64,000 nt of DNA from Gordonia araii NBRC 100433. Lineage in GTDB: Bacteria; Actinomycetota; Actinomycetes; Mycobacteriales; Mycobacteriaceae. The stretch covers positions 1-64,000 of the forward strand of contig NZ_BAEE01000048.1 of the NCBI RefSeq assembly GCF_000241265.1, written 5' to 3'. The position numbers were made by a program, and so were the translations under genes. This document shows, piece by piece, positions 36,101 through 44,800 of the stretch (position 1 is its first letter; each line of letters opens with the position of its first letter). The notes under the pieces were generated by a model that searched no databases, was not told the origin of the DNA, and worked only from the letters and a program-made list of their open reading frames with translations.

Positions 36101-36456
36101 ATCCGGTATTCATCGACTGGCTGCCCGGTTTCGTGTTCCCGTGCCAGCGGCCGATCGCGGTGCGCAACGGTGTCCTCGAGGTGCCGAAGTGGCGCATCAT
36201 GCCCGAGGCCGACGCCACCCGCCGCAACAGCCAGACGTGGATGGCAGGCAAAGCCGGCGGGCCGCTCGGCATCACCGAGGCGCTGCTGACTCCGACGTTG
36301 CTGCCGACCTATCTGCGCAACAACTGGGGCCGCGACTGGGGCGCGCTGCAGCGGTTCACCGAGATCGATCCGGCACCACCGGCGACGCTGGTGCTCGGGA
36401 CGGCCCGCCAGTCGGGACTCTGGGACCTCGCGCCGATGCGCTCGACCGGCTACTGA
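33148..36456 (+). CDS. embB: arabinosyltransferase, EmbB position
   Basis: 1102 residues, GT53. Catalytic loop A-N-T-S-D-D-G-Y-N-M (about 279-288). The membrane loop Y-F-R-Y-F-G-V-P-Q-D-P-F-G-W-H-F, which follows it and borders the ethambutol pocket in EmbB structures, is conserved. A C-terminal carbohydrate-binding domain starts about residue 730. With EmbA it adds alpha-1,3-branched arabinan. The embA-embB overlap supports the heterodimer. The operon ends in a strong hairpin at 36472-36514. Confidence 0.88.
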   Translation: MTDAKMTTRTERKPNILTANDYRGAKILAAVAGLLGTILAIAMAVLPVERTTAKIQWPENNTVSSVVAPLVSYVATDMTVAVPCSAATQLPDDGGVLLSTLPKDGLAATARGLFVNATSDALVVIDRNVVILNAPRDAAQANPDCRIVFSGNADGVHAAIEGLDEQRFPNALLNYRTGDHEMRPQIVGVYSDLSGTAPAGLSFTADIDTRYVTSPTPIKFWLMVFGIIMTLLSLIALGVLDSRDGLRHRRVLPAGWWKVTWLDGLVTAILVFWWFGGANTSDDGYNMTVGRIASGAGYADNYFRYFGVPQDPFGWHFQVISWMTQVSVAAWWMRLPALLLGLLGWWLISREVIPRLGRAVRTSTPAMWAGAFVFLAIWLPYNNGIRPEPAEAVGALLTWCCVERAIATRRLLPYAIAAVTAAFTLALAPGGLMAAAALLAGLRPVVKTLVTRRKRDGWLPMLAPILAAGTSVLYMIFADQSIRPLITGNRVAADVGPTLEWWQEPIRYYYLILQTGDGTLSRRIGILLMLLALFYVMFRLLRGNHPNGVARAPIWRLIAVMLGTMFFIAFTPTKWTHHFGVYAGIAGGLAAAAAALMAPALLASRRNRAFAASSVFFVTAMAFAGINMWWFVGNYGVPWRDRPVALAGINVSWMWLGLAVATALLGLYYHFRDDYVDEQKRTGPVVPGFPVKIAPLPAVATLIVLFMVASLAKGAWVQRDSWSWTKSNARAMAGNECALANDVLVSVDPTRGILLPAAVDGRPAPSVAGALGGGRTGFTPDGLPDNIMSSSKTDDGGELPSQENPGASANESAAGGTWGGRSEVAGVNGSHHLLPFGLDRSRTPVLGSYGAPGGKAALQSGWYQLPFNTSEPDKDRPLLVVAAAGQIQGVDHDNIAKKGQRVVVEFGRRGPGGAVTPLGRMSPLDAGEAPAWRDLRFPLASAPRNADVVRIIAADESDSPKEWLAVTPPRVDQLRTLNDVVGQTDPVFIDWLPGFVFPCQRPIAVRNGVLEVPKWRIMPEADATRRNSQTWMAGKAGGPLGITEALLTPTLLPTYLRNNWGRDWGALQRFTEIDPAPPATLVLGTARQSGLWDLAPMRSTGY

Positions 36457-36471
36457 TCCGTTTCGGCGATT

Positions 36472-36514
36472 CTGCCGAGCGGACGGGTCGCTATGTGGTC
36501 CGTCCGCTCGGCAG
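36472..36514. terminator. bidirectional hairpin after embB, shared with the convergent gene
   Basis: CTGCCGAGCGGACGG (36472-36486) pairs perfectly with CCGTCCGCTCGGCAG (36500-36514) across a 13-nt loop that contains the stop codon of the convergent gene (36491-36493). It is placed to stop both embB and the opposite transcript. A second copy lies at 37536-37578. There is no U tract, as is common in actinobacteria. Confidence 0.75.
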
Positions 36515-37450
36515 TTCGCAGTCGGGGCACCGCGACGGCACACCGGTCCAGCCGAGTCGAGTGAGCATCAGCCCGACCTTGCGGGCCGTGCTGCACGGCC
36601 GGTCGTAGACCTGGCCCCAGCCCAGCCGAAGAGTGCGCCGATCTGATCCGACGGCCGCATCCAGGTCGCGCTCCAAGTCGCGGTCGCGGGCCCGTACCTC
36701 GTCGTGGAACAATCGGCCGTCGAGTTCGACGACGAGACACCATTCGTCGTAGTCGATGTCGCGGAAGCCGCGACGGCCGACTCGCGTCGGCGCCTGCCGC
36801 CTCGGGGTGGGCAACCCGTGAGCGCGCTCGACCCGCGTCAAGTAACGGTGTTCGAGGACCGAGCAGGTACCCGCCTCTACGTCGTCGAGGACCCCGTTGA
36901 CCAGGGCGCGCCGCGAGTACCACTTTCGCTCGGCCAGTACGCGGCGCAGACGGTCCACCGTCGTCACCCGTGCCCGCACAGAGTCGGCCAGGACGGCGAT
37001 CGTCTCCAGTTCGCCTGGCGCTGTCGCCGCGACGTCAAGCACGGCGTGTTCGATGCGAACGCGCGGTGGCCGAGCCGTTCCCATGACCCGCTCGGCCAAT
37101 CCGGAGTAGCGATGCACGACTACCCCGGCCCGGCGGGGCGCAGCACTCTTGCGCCCGACGGCGAGATGGATCGGCTGGCCGCTCATCGAGTCGAGACCGC
37201 CCGCTCGCAGCGCCGATTCATGACTCAGCGCCGCGCCCGGCACGCTCAGCACCGCGGCCCAGGCGCGCTGGCGCCACGTCAGCGGTCCGGTGTGATTGAT
37301 GAACACTCCCCGACTCAGCCGCACCCATTGCCTCCTGCGAACTCGATGGCGTAGCCACGCCAGCGACACACCGCAGTCGAGAAGCTGTCGCCGCGTGATG
37401 ACACCGTCCTGGGCTAAGAGGAGTTCGTCGAGTTCACCGGTCGGGGCCAT
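36491..37450 (-). CDS. AbiEi-like antitoxin domain plus DUF559/Vsr-like nuclease-fold protein
   Basis: 319 residues. The N-terminal 60 residues form a winged helix of the AbiEi antitoxin-like type (D-E-L-L-L-A-Q-D-G-V-I-T-R-R-Q-L, then W-V-R-L-S-R-G-V-F). The C-terminal 110 residues are a restriction-endonuclease-like fold with D-Y-D-E-W-C-L-V-V-E-L-D-G (about 233-245) and a conserved R-D-x-x-L-E-R-D-L-D segment. A partner toxin gene is not present. Such proteins are common and uncharacterised in actinobacteria; a related one lies at 59095. The last residues C-E-L-P-S-G-R-T-T come from the hairpin repeat. Confidence 0.65.
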   Translation of the reverse strand: MAPTGELDELLLAQDGVITRRQLLDCGVSLAWLRHRVRRRQWVRLSRGVFINHTGPLTWRQRAWAAVLSVPGAALSHESALRAGGLDSMSGQPIHLAVGRKSAAPRRAGVVVHRYSGLAERVMGTARPPRVRIEHAVLDVAATAPGELETIAVLADSVRARVTTVDRLRRVLAERKWYSRRALVNGVLDDVEAGTCSVLEHRYLTRVERAHGLPTPRRQAPTRVGRRGFRDIDYDEWCLVVELDGRLFHDEVRARDRDLERDLDAAVGSDRRTLRLGWGQVYDRPCSTARKVGLMLTRLGWTGVPSRCPDCELPSGRTT

Positions 37451-37535
37451 GCTCTAAGCGTGCCCCGGCTACCACACCGGAAGGCTTGGAAACCAGCCCG
37501 GCCTGTGGACAGCGCAGCGCATGTGGAAACCGATT

Positions 37536-37578
37536 CTGCCGAGCGGACGGGTCGCTATGTGGTCCGCCCGCTCGGCAG
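37536..37578. terminator. hairpin after the MFS gene, repeat copy of the post-embB hairpin
   Basis: CTGCCGAGCGGACGG (37536-37550) pairs with CCGCCCGCTCGGCAG (37564-37578) with one mismatch. It is nearly identical (one base change over about 45 bp) to 36472-36514. The MFS stop codon (37555-37557) lies in its loop. It separates two genes read on the minus strand. Confidence 0.7.
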
Positions 37579-38892
37579 TTCTGCCTCGCCGGCCTCATCG
37601 GGCTCGTCGACGAGCGGATGCGCTATCTCGTCGCGCCAGAGTCTGGCGGCGACGTAGAACACCGCGGCGATGGGTACCGGGATGAGTCCGGCCAAGACGA
37701 AGGTCGCGGTGAGTCCAAGAACTTCGCTGACCGGTGCGGCGATCGCCATGGACACCGGCATCAGTGCGATAGATACGAAGAAGTCCAGACTGGCGACCCG
37801 CCCGAGCAGAGCGGGCGGTACGCGTCGCTGCAGCAACGTGCCCCACAGCACCATCGGGCCGTCGAACAGGATCCCGGTGAGGAACCCGGCCAACACCACC
37901 ATCCAGGTGGCGCTCGCGACACCGACCAGGACCAGCGGCAGACTCGCCAGTCCCCAGATCGCGAACATGACGGTGAGGTAGCGGCGCGGCATGGGGATCG
38001 ACGCGAAGAACAGCGATGTGAGCGCAGCCCCGACGCCGAATGCGGCGAGTACCAACGCGTGATCCGACGCGTCGCCGCCGACCCGTTCGCGCAGCAGGAA
38101 CGGAATCAGCACCTCGATGGGACCCAGCGTCGCCAGCACCAGAACCGACGAGAAGAACAGCGTCGCCCATAGCCATGGAGTCCGCCACAGATAGGCGAAG
38201 CCCTCGGCGAGGTCCTTGAACACACCCTGGATCGGGTTGCCCGACAACGTGTTCGGATCCCGCCGCAGCGGGACAGGTGCCATGGCCAAGTAGCACAGAC
38301 CCGAGAGGATGGAGGCGACGGCGGCCAGGAGGACGGCGTAGCCCGGCGCCGTCGCGGCGATCACCCATCCGGCGATCATCGGTCCGACCGCCTGGTACGC
38401 GACCGGCCGCAGGAATCCTTCGACGCCGTTGGCGGCCTGCAGTTGCGTCGGCGCCAGGATCGCCGGCAGCATCGCCGAGTACGCCGGGTAGTACATGCCC
38501 GTCGTGACACCGGCGAGCAAAGCGGCGATGACGACATGCCACATCTGCAGCGTGCCGGTGAGCGAGGCGATTCCGACGGCGGCGAACACGGCGGTCTTCG
38601 CCACTTCGAGTGCGATCACGATGCGTCGCTGGGATACCCGATCGGCGAGCACTCCACCTGCCAGGGTGGAGACGACCATGCCGATGGCCGCTGCCGCCGT
38701 CGCCACCGAGACCTGTGTCGGCCGACCGCCCAGTCCGATGACCTGCCAGACGAGGGTGATCGCCCACACGCCGTCGGCGAAGATCGACAGGATGAGACCG
38801 CCGACGAGCCACCGGTACTGCCGGCGCGCGAACGGCGCCAGCGCACGGGGCAACTGGACGTGTTCGTGTGGCGTGCGGGCTGTGGTGGTCAC
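37555..38892 (-). CDS. MFS transporter (multidrug/EntS-like efflux family)
   Basis: 445 residues with about twelve membrane helices. The loop after the second helix has L-A-D-R-V-S-Q-R-R (MFS motif A-like). The layout resembles EntS/MFS_3-type exporters. It opens P-R-A-L-A-P-F-A-R-R-Q-Y-R-W-L, an amphipathic N-terminus. The substrate is not predictable. The C-terminus E-L-P-S-G-R-T-T is encoded by the hairpin repeat and is the same as that of the next gene on this strand. Confidence 0.8.
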   Translation of the reverse strand: MTTTARTPHEHVQLPRALAPFARRQYRWLVGGLILSIFADGVWAITLVWQVIGLGGRPTQVSVATAAAAIGMVVSTLAGGVLADRVSQRRIVIALEVAKTAVFAAVGIASLTGTLQMWHVVIAALLAGVTTGMYYPAYSAMLPAILAPTQLQAANGVEGFLRPVAYQAVGPMIAGWVIAATAPGYAVLLAAVASILSGLCYLAMAPVPLRRDPNTLSGNPIQGVFKDLAEGFAYLWRTPWLWATLFFSSVLVLATLGPIEVLIPFLLRERVGGDASDHALVLAAFGVGAALTSLFFASIPMPRRYLTVMFAIWGLASLPLVLVGVASATWMVVLAGFLTGILFDGPMVLWGTLLQRRVPPALLGRVASLDFFVSIALMPVSMAIAAPVSEVLGLTATFVLAGLIPVPIAAVFYVAARLWRDEIAHPLVDEPDEAGEAELPSGRTT

Positions 38893-39215
38893 GAATCGAG
38901 CATGCCCGATCCGCCCGGATCAAAGCCACGGATTTTTCGTGGTCGGAGATCGCTGTCGAGCGCGTCCCCGTGGGTGGTCGAGGACACACCCTTGGCATCC
39001 CGGCCAACGATGGTCTCGATACGCCCGCGTCGCTTCGCTCCCCGGGCACTCGACCACCGAATAGAAGAACACCGACTCACAAACACCCGACCCGTCCAGA
39101 GCGCGGCCCCATGGGTAGTCAAGTGCCCCGACGCTGGGCGTGTCGACCCCATGGGTGGTCGAGTGCCGGCGAGCCGCCAGGCGAGCCGGCGTATCGAGAC
39201 CAGGCGAGACAGCGG
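38893..39215. repeat. non-coding stretch with interspersed repeat copies
   Basis: No gene is supported in these 323 bp. Two full copies of the 48-bp element are present: 39012-39058 (forward, variant core CCGCGTCGCTTCGCTCC) and 39154-39201 (reverse). A partial copy lies near 38973. Direct runs 'ATGGGTGGTC/ATGGGTAGTC' near 39111 and 39151 look like decayed element ends. Confidence 0.75.
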
Positions 39216-40169
39216 CTAGTTGTCGCCGTCTCCGTCGCCCTGCTCGCTGTCCTGACCTGGCTCCGGCGGACCCTGGTCGTCGCCGCCCTGATTGCCATCG
39301 CCCTGGTTGCCATCGTTCTGGTCACCCTGCGGACCTTGCATGTCGGGTTGCCCGGGCTCCGGCGGGCTGTCGGGACCGCGGAACTCGGTCTGGCCCGGCT
39401 CCGGCGGGGCCTGCGGCTCGGGCGCGGGAGCCGGCGGGGCCTGCCGCTGCTGCGGATGAATGTAGCTACCGGCCGGGCAGGCGGGATCCTGGTTCGACGC
39501 GCAGTACTGCCGCGTCAGGTTGTTGTTCGTCGAGCCGTCCGCCCCGGTGGGCCCGCCGGCGATCGGCCTCCCGTTCGCGTCCCACACTCCGGTCGCACTG
39601 CGGTCGCCGCCGTTCTCGCGTGGGTTCGTTCCGGCACCGTGGTTCGGGTTGGTGCAGATCGTGCCCTCGCACTTCACGTAGTGCGGTCCGCCCTTGGGGT
39701 CGCGCTGCGCGTTCGGTCCGACGTAGCTGCCCTTGGGGCAGGCCGGGTTCTGGTTGCGCGCGCAGTATTCCTGGGTCAGATTGTTGCCGGTCGAACCGTC
39801 GGCCCCGACCGGGCCGCCGTTGACGGGCTTGCCCTGGGTGTTCCAGTAGCCGTGTTTGTCGTGGTAGGGCGTGAACTGGCCGACATAGCTACCCACCGGG
39901 CAGCGAGGATCCTGGTTGTGCGCGCAGTAGTGGCGGTCCAGGTTGTTGCCGGTCGAACCGTCGGCCCCCTTCGGACCGCCGTTGATCGGGTACCCGTCGA
40001 TGTCCCAGCCGGCGGTTCTCGGATCCGGTTTACTCGGGTCACCGGTGACGGCCGCCGAACCCGGCGGGGCCTTCGAGGACTCCGCGGTGTCGTCACCGTC
40101 CGAACTGCATCCTCCAACTATCAGAACCAGCGCCGCCAGTGCCGAGAATACTCCGAGAAATCGTTTCAT
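39216..40169 (-). CDS. putative lipoprotein with three cysteine-containing repeats
   Basis: 317 residues. Lipoprotein signal with lipobox V-G-G-C (Cys21). The mature part has three units of about 70 residues built on G-G-P-x-G-A-D-G-S-T-x-N-N-L-x-x-x-Y-C-A-x-N-Q-x-P-x-C-P-x-G-S-Y (near residues 63, 116 and 203). Between units two and three lies C-E-G-T-I-C-T-N-P. The last 85 residues are a low-complexity Pro/Gln/Gly/Asp tail. The paired cysteines suggest a small disulfide module at the cell surface. No known family is recognised. Confidence 0.7.
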   Translation of the reverse strand: MKRFLGVFSALAALVLIVGGCSSDGDDTAESSKAPPGSAAVTGDPSKPDPRTAGWDIDGYPINGGPKGADGSTGNNLDRHYCAHNQDPRCPVGSYVGQFTPYHDKHGYWNTQGKPVNGGPVGADGSTGNNLTQEYCARNQNPACPKGSYVGPNAQRDPKGGPHYVKCEGTICTNPNHGAGTNPRENGGDRSATGVWDANGRPIAGGPTGADGSTNNNLTRQYCASNQDPACPAGSYIHPQQRQAPPAPAPEPQAPPEPGQTEFRGPDSPPEPGQPDMQGPQGDQNDGNQGDGNQGGDDQGPPEPGQDSEQGDGDGDN

Positions 40170-40288
40170 GATCTACTCCTGATCCGCATCGGATGAGACG
40201 CGCAATTAGTCGATTGGCACGTCAATCCGGACGGTATCAGCTTCCCGTCGCGTAGGCAGCCGAATCTCCATCCGACCGGAAAAGGAGG

Positions 40289-41839
40289 CTAGATCGGCAT
40301 CAGGTAATGCTTGCGCGGATTGCGGATGATGCGCTTGTCGCGCAACTGCGCCAGCGCCTTGCGGAGTTGCAACCGCGTCTCCGACGGTTCGATCACGGCG
40401 TCGATGTACCCCTTCTCCGCGGCGAGATACGGGTTGGCCATCATGACGTTGTAGAAGTCGATGAAGTCGCGGCGCACCTTGTCCGCGTCGGCCGCCGACA
40501 ACCCCTCGGTCTGCCTGCGGGTCAGCAGAACAGCGGCCGACTCCGCTCCCATCACCGCGATCTTGGCCGTCGGCCACGCGAAGTTGAGGTCGGCACCGAG
40601 CTGCTTGCAGCCCATCACGGCATAGGCGCCGCCGTAGGCCTTGCGCAGCACGACGGTGATCTTCGGGACGTCCGCCTCGACATAGGCGTAGAGGAACTTG
40701 CCCGAGCGCCGGATGGTGCCCTTGGACTCCTCGACGACGCCGGGCAGGATGCCTGGGGTGTCCACCAGGAACACCAGCGGGATGTTGAAGGCGTTGCAGA
40801 TGCGAACGAAGCGGGTCGCTTTCTCGGAGGCGTCGGTGTCGAGCGTGCCCGCCATGACACTCGGCTGATTGGCGACGATCCCCACGCTGTGCCCGTCGAC
40901 GCGGGCGAACCCGGTGAGCAGGTTCGGTGCGAACAGTTCGCCGATCTCGTGGAAAGCGCCGTCGTCGAACAGGCGGATGATTAGATCTTTCATGTCATAG
41001 CCGGCGTTGTCGCTGTCCGGCATGAACTCGTTGAGGGCGAGATCGGACTCGGTGACCTCGGGCTCCAGGCCCGGGTTGATCACCGGCGGCTCCTCGTGAC
41101 AGGTCGACGGCATGTACTCCAGGTATTCGCGTACCCAGTCGAAGGCAGCCTTCTCATCCTTCGCGACGTGGTGGATGTTGCCCCACCGGGCCTGATTGTG
41201 CGCGCTGCCCAGATCCTCGGCCGACGTGTCCTCGCCGTTGACCGCCTTGAGGATGTCGGGACCGGTGACGAACATGTAGCTCTTGTCCTCGACGCCGACC
41301 AGGATGTCGGTGTTCGCCGGGGTGTACACCGCGCCGCCCGCGCACTTGCCGAGGATGATCGACACCTGCGGGGTGAGACCGGACAGCAGTTCGTTGCGGC
41401 GGCCCATCTCCGCGTACCACGCGAGCGACGTGACCGCGTCCTGGATGCGCGCGCCGGCCGAGTCGTTGATGCCGACCATCGGGCAGCCGGTCTTGCCCGC
41501 GAACTCCATGAGCGCGGAGACCTTGCGGCCGAACATCTCGCCGACCGAACCGCCCATGACGGACTGGTCGTGCGAGAAGGCGGCGACCGGCCGGCCGTTG
41601 ACCAGACCGTGGCCGGTGACGACACCGTCGCCGTAGCCGCTCTCACCGGCTCCCGGTGCCTTGACCAGTGCGCCGATCTCGACGAAGGTGCCCGGGTCGA
41701 AGAGCATGTTCAACCGCTCGCGCGGGGAGCAGATGCCCTTGGCCGCGCGTTTGGCGATCGCCTTCTCACCACCGGGTTCCTTGGCAGCCTCCAGCTTCTC
41801 GCGGAGGTCGGCGAGCTTACTCGCGGTCGTCTGGCTCAT
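40289..41839 (-). CDS. accD4: acyl-CoA carboxylase beta subunit AccD4
   Basis: 516 residues, two carboxyltransferase domains. The first has G-A-R-I-Q-D-A-V near residue 129; the second has [11 protein letters not shown] and [10 protein letters not shown] for CoA and biotin binding. With biotinylated AccA3 and AccD5 it carboxylates a long acyl-CoA to give the extender unit condensed by Pks13. It lies 30 bp downstream of pks13 on the same strand, as in M. tuberculosis. Confidence 0.95.
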   Translation of the reverse strand: MSQTTASKLADLREKLEAAKEPGGEKAIAKRAAKGICSPRERLNMLFDPGTFVEIGALVKAPGAGESGYGDGVVTGHGLVNGRPVAAFSHDQSVMGGSVGEMFGRKVSALMEFAGKTGCPMVGINDSAGARIQDAVTSLAWYAEMGRRNELLSGLTPQVSIILGKCAGGAVYTPANTDILVGVEDKSYMFVTGPDILKAVNGEDTSAEDLGSAHNQARWGNIHHVAKDEKAAFDWVREYLEYMPSTCHEEPPVINPGLEPEVTESDLALNEFMPDSDNAGYDMKDLIIRLFDDGAFHEIGELFAPNLLTGFARVDGHSVGIVANQPSVMAGTLDTDASEKATRFVRICNAFNIPLVFLVDTPGILPGVVEESKGTIRRSGKFLYAYVEADVPKITVVLRKAYGGAYAVMGCKQLGADLNFAWPTAKIAVMGAESAAVLLTRRQTEGLSAADADKVRRDFIDFYNVMMANPYLAAEKGYIDAVIEPSETRLQLRKALAQLRDKRIIRNPRKHYLMPI

Positions 41840-41869
41840 TCGCCCAGTCCCTTCATGCGCATCGGCGCC

Positions 41870-44800
41870 CTACGAGCGCAGATTCTTCATGCGTTCGGTC
41901 AGGTCGGTACCGATCTTCGAGATGTACGGCTCGTCGACGATCGACAGGTGGTCACCGCCGACGTGCAGAATCTCCAGGTCGTCGACGACTTCGCCCCAGC
42001 GGCCGTCCTCGTCGATCTCGGCCCACTTGGGCTCCAGCTCGATCGCCCCGTCGTGCATGCGGTCGGCCCGGTAGAGGACGACCTTGCCGTCGTAGGCCTG
42101 CGGCTCGATCTGGTCGAGGATGCGGTTCTCGATGAACGACGTCCGCTGGTGCTCGATGATGCCGCCGGGGATCTTGGTGCTGCTCATCGCCATCATCTCC
42201 ATGATGATCTGGAACTGCCCCTCGTCGTCGGCCTCGACCAGCCGGTCCATCGGGATCGGGATGTCCTCGTCGAGGTCGTAGTTGCGGATGGCGAAGTCCT
42301 TCCACCGCTCCAGCCGCTCCCGTTTGGTGTCGGGGGTCTCGACGAGATCCTCCTTGGGGCGGACGACGTCGATCAACCCGAGAACGGCCACCTCCTCGCC
42401 CGCCTCGCGCAGCAACTGCGCCACGCCGTAGGCGAGTGCGCCGCCGAAGGACCAGCCGACGAGGACGTACGGGCCGTGCGGCTGGACTTCGCGCAGCCGC
42501 GGCAGGTACTCGCGCACCCGGTCTTCGATCGGGCCTTCCACGCCACGGTCGAAGCCGATGACCGGCTGATCGTCGGGCAGTCGTTTGAGCAGTGCCTCGT
42601 AGGCGCTGGTGTTGCCGCCCGCAGGATGGAACAGCAGGACCGGGACCGGGTCGCCCGCCGACGTGTCGTAGGTCTTCTTCCCGTCCGGCACCAGCCGCAG
42701 GTAGCGCAGGAACCCGTCGGTCGCAGCGCCCGCGTCGAGGTACTGGCGTACGTACTCCGACATCTCCTCGATGGTTTCGGAATCGAGAATGTCCTCGACA
42801 TCGACGTCGCCGCCGGTGCGCTCGTTGAGCTTGTCGGTCAGCTGCTGGGCGACGTCCTCGCTCAGCACCGGCAGCTTGTTGAAGATGCCGCCGGCCGACT
42901 TGCCGGTCACGACCGCGTACACGCCGAACGTCAACCGCTCCGCCGCGTCGCGCGGCGGGACGTCGGAACCGGCCGCGGCCGCGACCGCCGCCTGATCGGT
43001 GAGGTCGACGGCCTTGGCAGCCGGGCTCTCCTTCGGGGCGGCCTTCGACGTCGGCTCGCTTGATCTCGATACACCCGCCTCGCTTCGCTCCTCGGGCACC
43101 GGTGGGTTGAGTGGCGGCGACGAAGGAGCCGCTGTATCGAAACCTCGACCCTCAGAAGTCGGCTTCGCCTCCTTCTGAGTCTTTTCCTTGGCGAGCTGCT
43201 CGTCGATATAGGCGTTCAGCGCCGCGGTGTCGAGTTCGCCGCCGCCCGCGGCGTTCTCGGCCAGGGTGTCGAGCTGGTCGCGATGGGTCACGGCGAAGGC
43301 CACGAACTTCTCCACGTCGGCCAGGCTCGCCTGCCGCATCGCCTGCAGCTGCAGCTGCGGGATGTCGAACTCGTACTCCACGCGGTTCTTGATGCGGACG
43401 GCCATGAGCGAGTCCAGGCCCAGCTCGATCAGCGCGACCTCGCGCGGCAGGTCCTCGGGGTCGTAGCCCATCGACTCGCCGACGATGATCGCGAGACGGT
43501 CGCCGACCTTTTCGCCGGACGCGGGATCCCACTTGTCACCGATGTTGTCGACGACTTCGTCCTCGACGATCACCTTGTCGTCGGCGAAGGCTGCGGCACC
43601 GGTGTGCTGCTGGTCGCGTTCCGACTTCGTCTCACCATGGTCTCGATACGCGGACTCGCCTAGCGGCTCGTCTCGCACTCGACCACCGTCAGGATACGCG
43701 GCCTCGCCTAGCGGCTCGTCTCGCACTCGACCACCGTCAGAAGGATTACTCCCATTGGTGGACGCACTCGACGACCCAGACAGACGACCACCGTCAGAAG
43801 CGCCGCTCCCGTCGGCGAAGGCAGTCGACGTACCCGTCACGACAGCCTCGAACAACAACCGGAAGTGCTTGCCCTCCGGGGCGTGCACGGTGACCGAACC
43901 GCCACCCGGATGCGGGCTCAGCGTCGTGGTGAGGGTGCCCGACGACGGGATGTCGCCGTGGGTCTCGCTCGCCCCGACGGTCGCGTCGGCGAACACCTGC
44001 GACGCGGCCGCGGCGACGAGCGCACGAGGATCGTCGACGGCGGAGGCGTTGACCTCCCAGGCGTGCCGGCCGTCGGGCAGCGCGACGTGGCTGCCCGGGA
44101 TCTTGCCCGCGCCCGAGCCGCTGGCGAGTTCTGCGGTCAGCCAGTAGTCGCGGCGGTCGAAATGCGTGCGCGGGATGTCGGCGAAGTCGCCCGCACCGAA
44201 GAGCGCCGCGACGTTGCACGGATGACCGTGGACGTACAGCTTCATCAGGGCGTTGACGAGGCCGTGGCTCTCGTCCTCCTTGCGCTTGAGCGTCTCGACC
44301 AGCTCGGCGTCGTGCAGCCCGGCACTGAACGTGACCGCCGCGACGGAGATCAGCACGGCCGGGTTCGGCGACAGCTCGACAAAGGTGCGGTGCCCGTTCT
44401 CCACCGATTTCGCGATCGCCTGGCTGAACCACACGCTGTGGCGCAGGCCCTTGAGGAAGTAGTCGATGGTGTGCACCGGCTCGTGGCCCGGCCGGTAGAA
44501 AGTCTCCCGGTCGACCGAGCTGTAGAAACCGACGCTCGGCCGCTGCGGATCGATTCCGGTGAGCTCGTAGGCGAGTTCGCCGAGCAGCGGGTCCATCTGC
44601 GACGTGTGGCTCGCGCCCTTCGTCTGCAGCTTCCGCCCCAGCTTGCCCTCGGCCTCGGCTCGTTCGACGATCGCGTCGACTTGTGGCTCCGGTCCGCCGA
44701 TCACGGTGTGCGTCGGCGCGGCGTACACGCAGATCTCCAGATCCGGGTAGTCGACGAGCACGCCCTCGATGTCCTCGGCGCTGTATTCGACGAGCGCCAT

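Noticed and set aside
41096-43063. Plus-strand open frame of 655 codons
   Set aside because: Antisense to accD4 and pks13, which have complete catalytic motifs on the minus strand.
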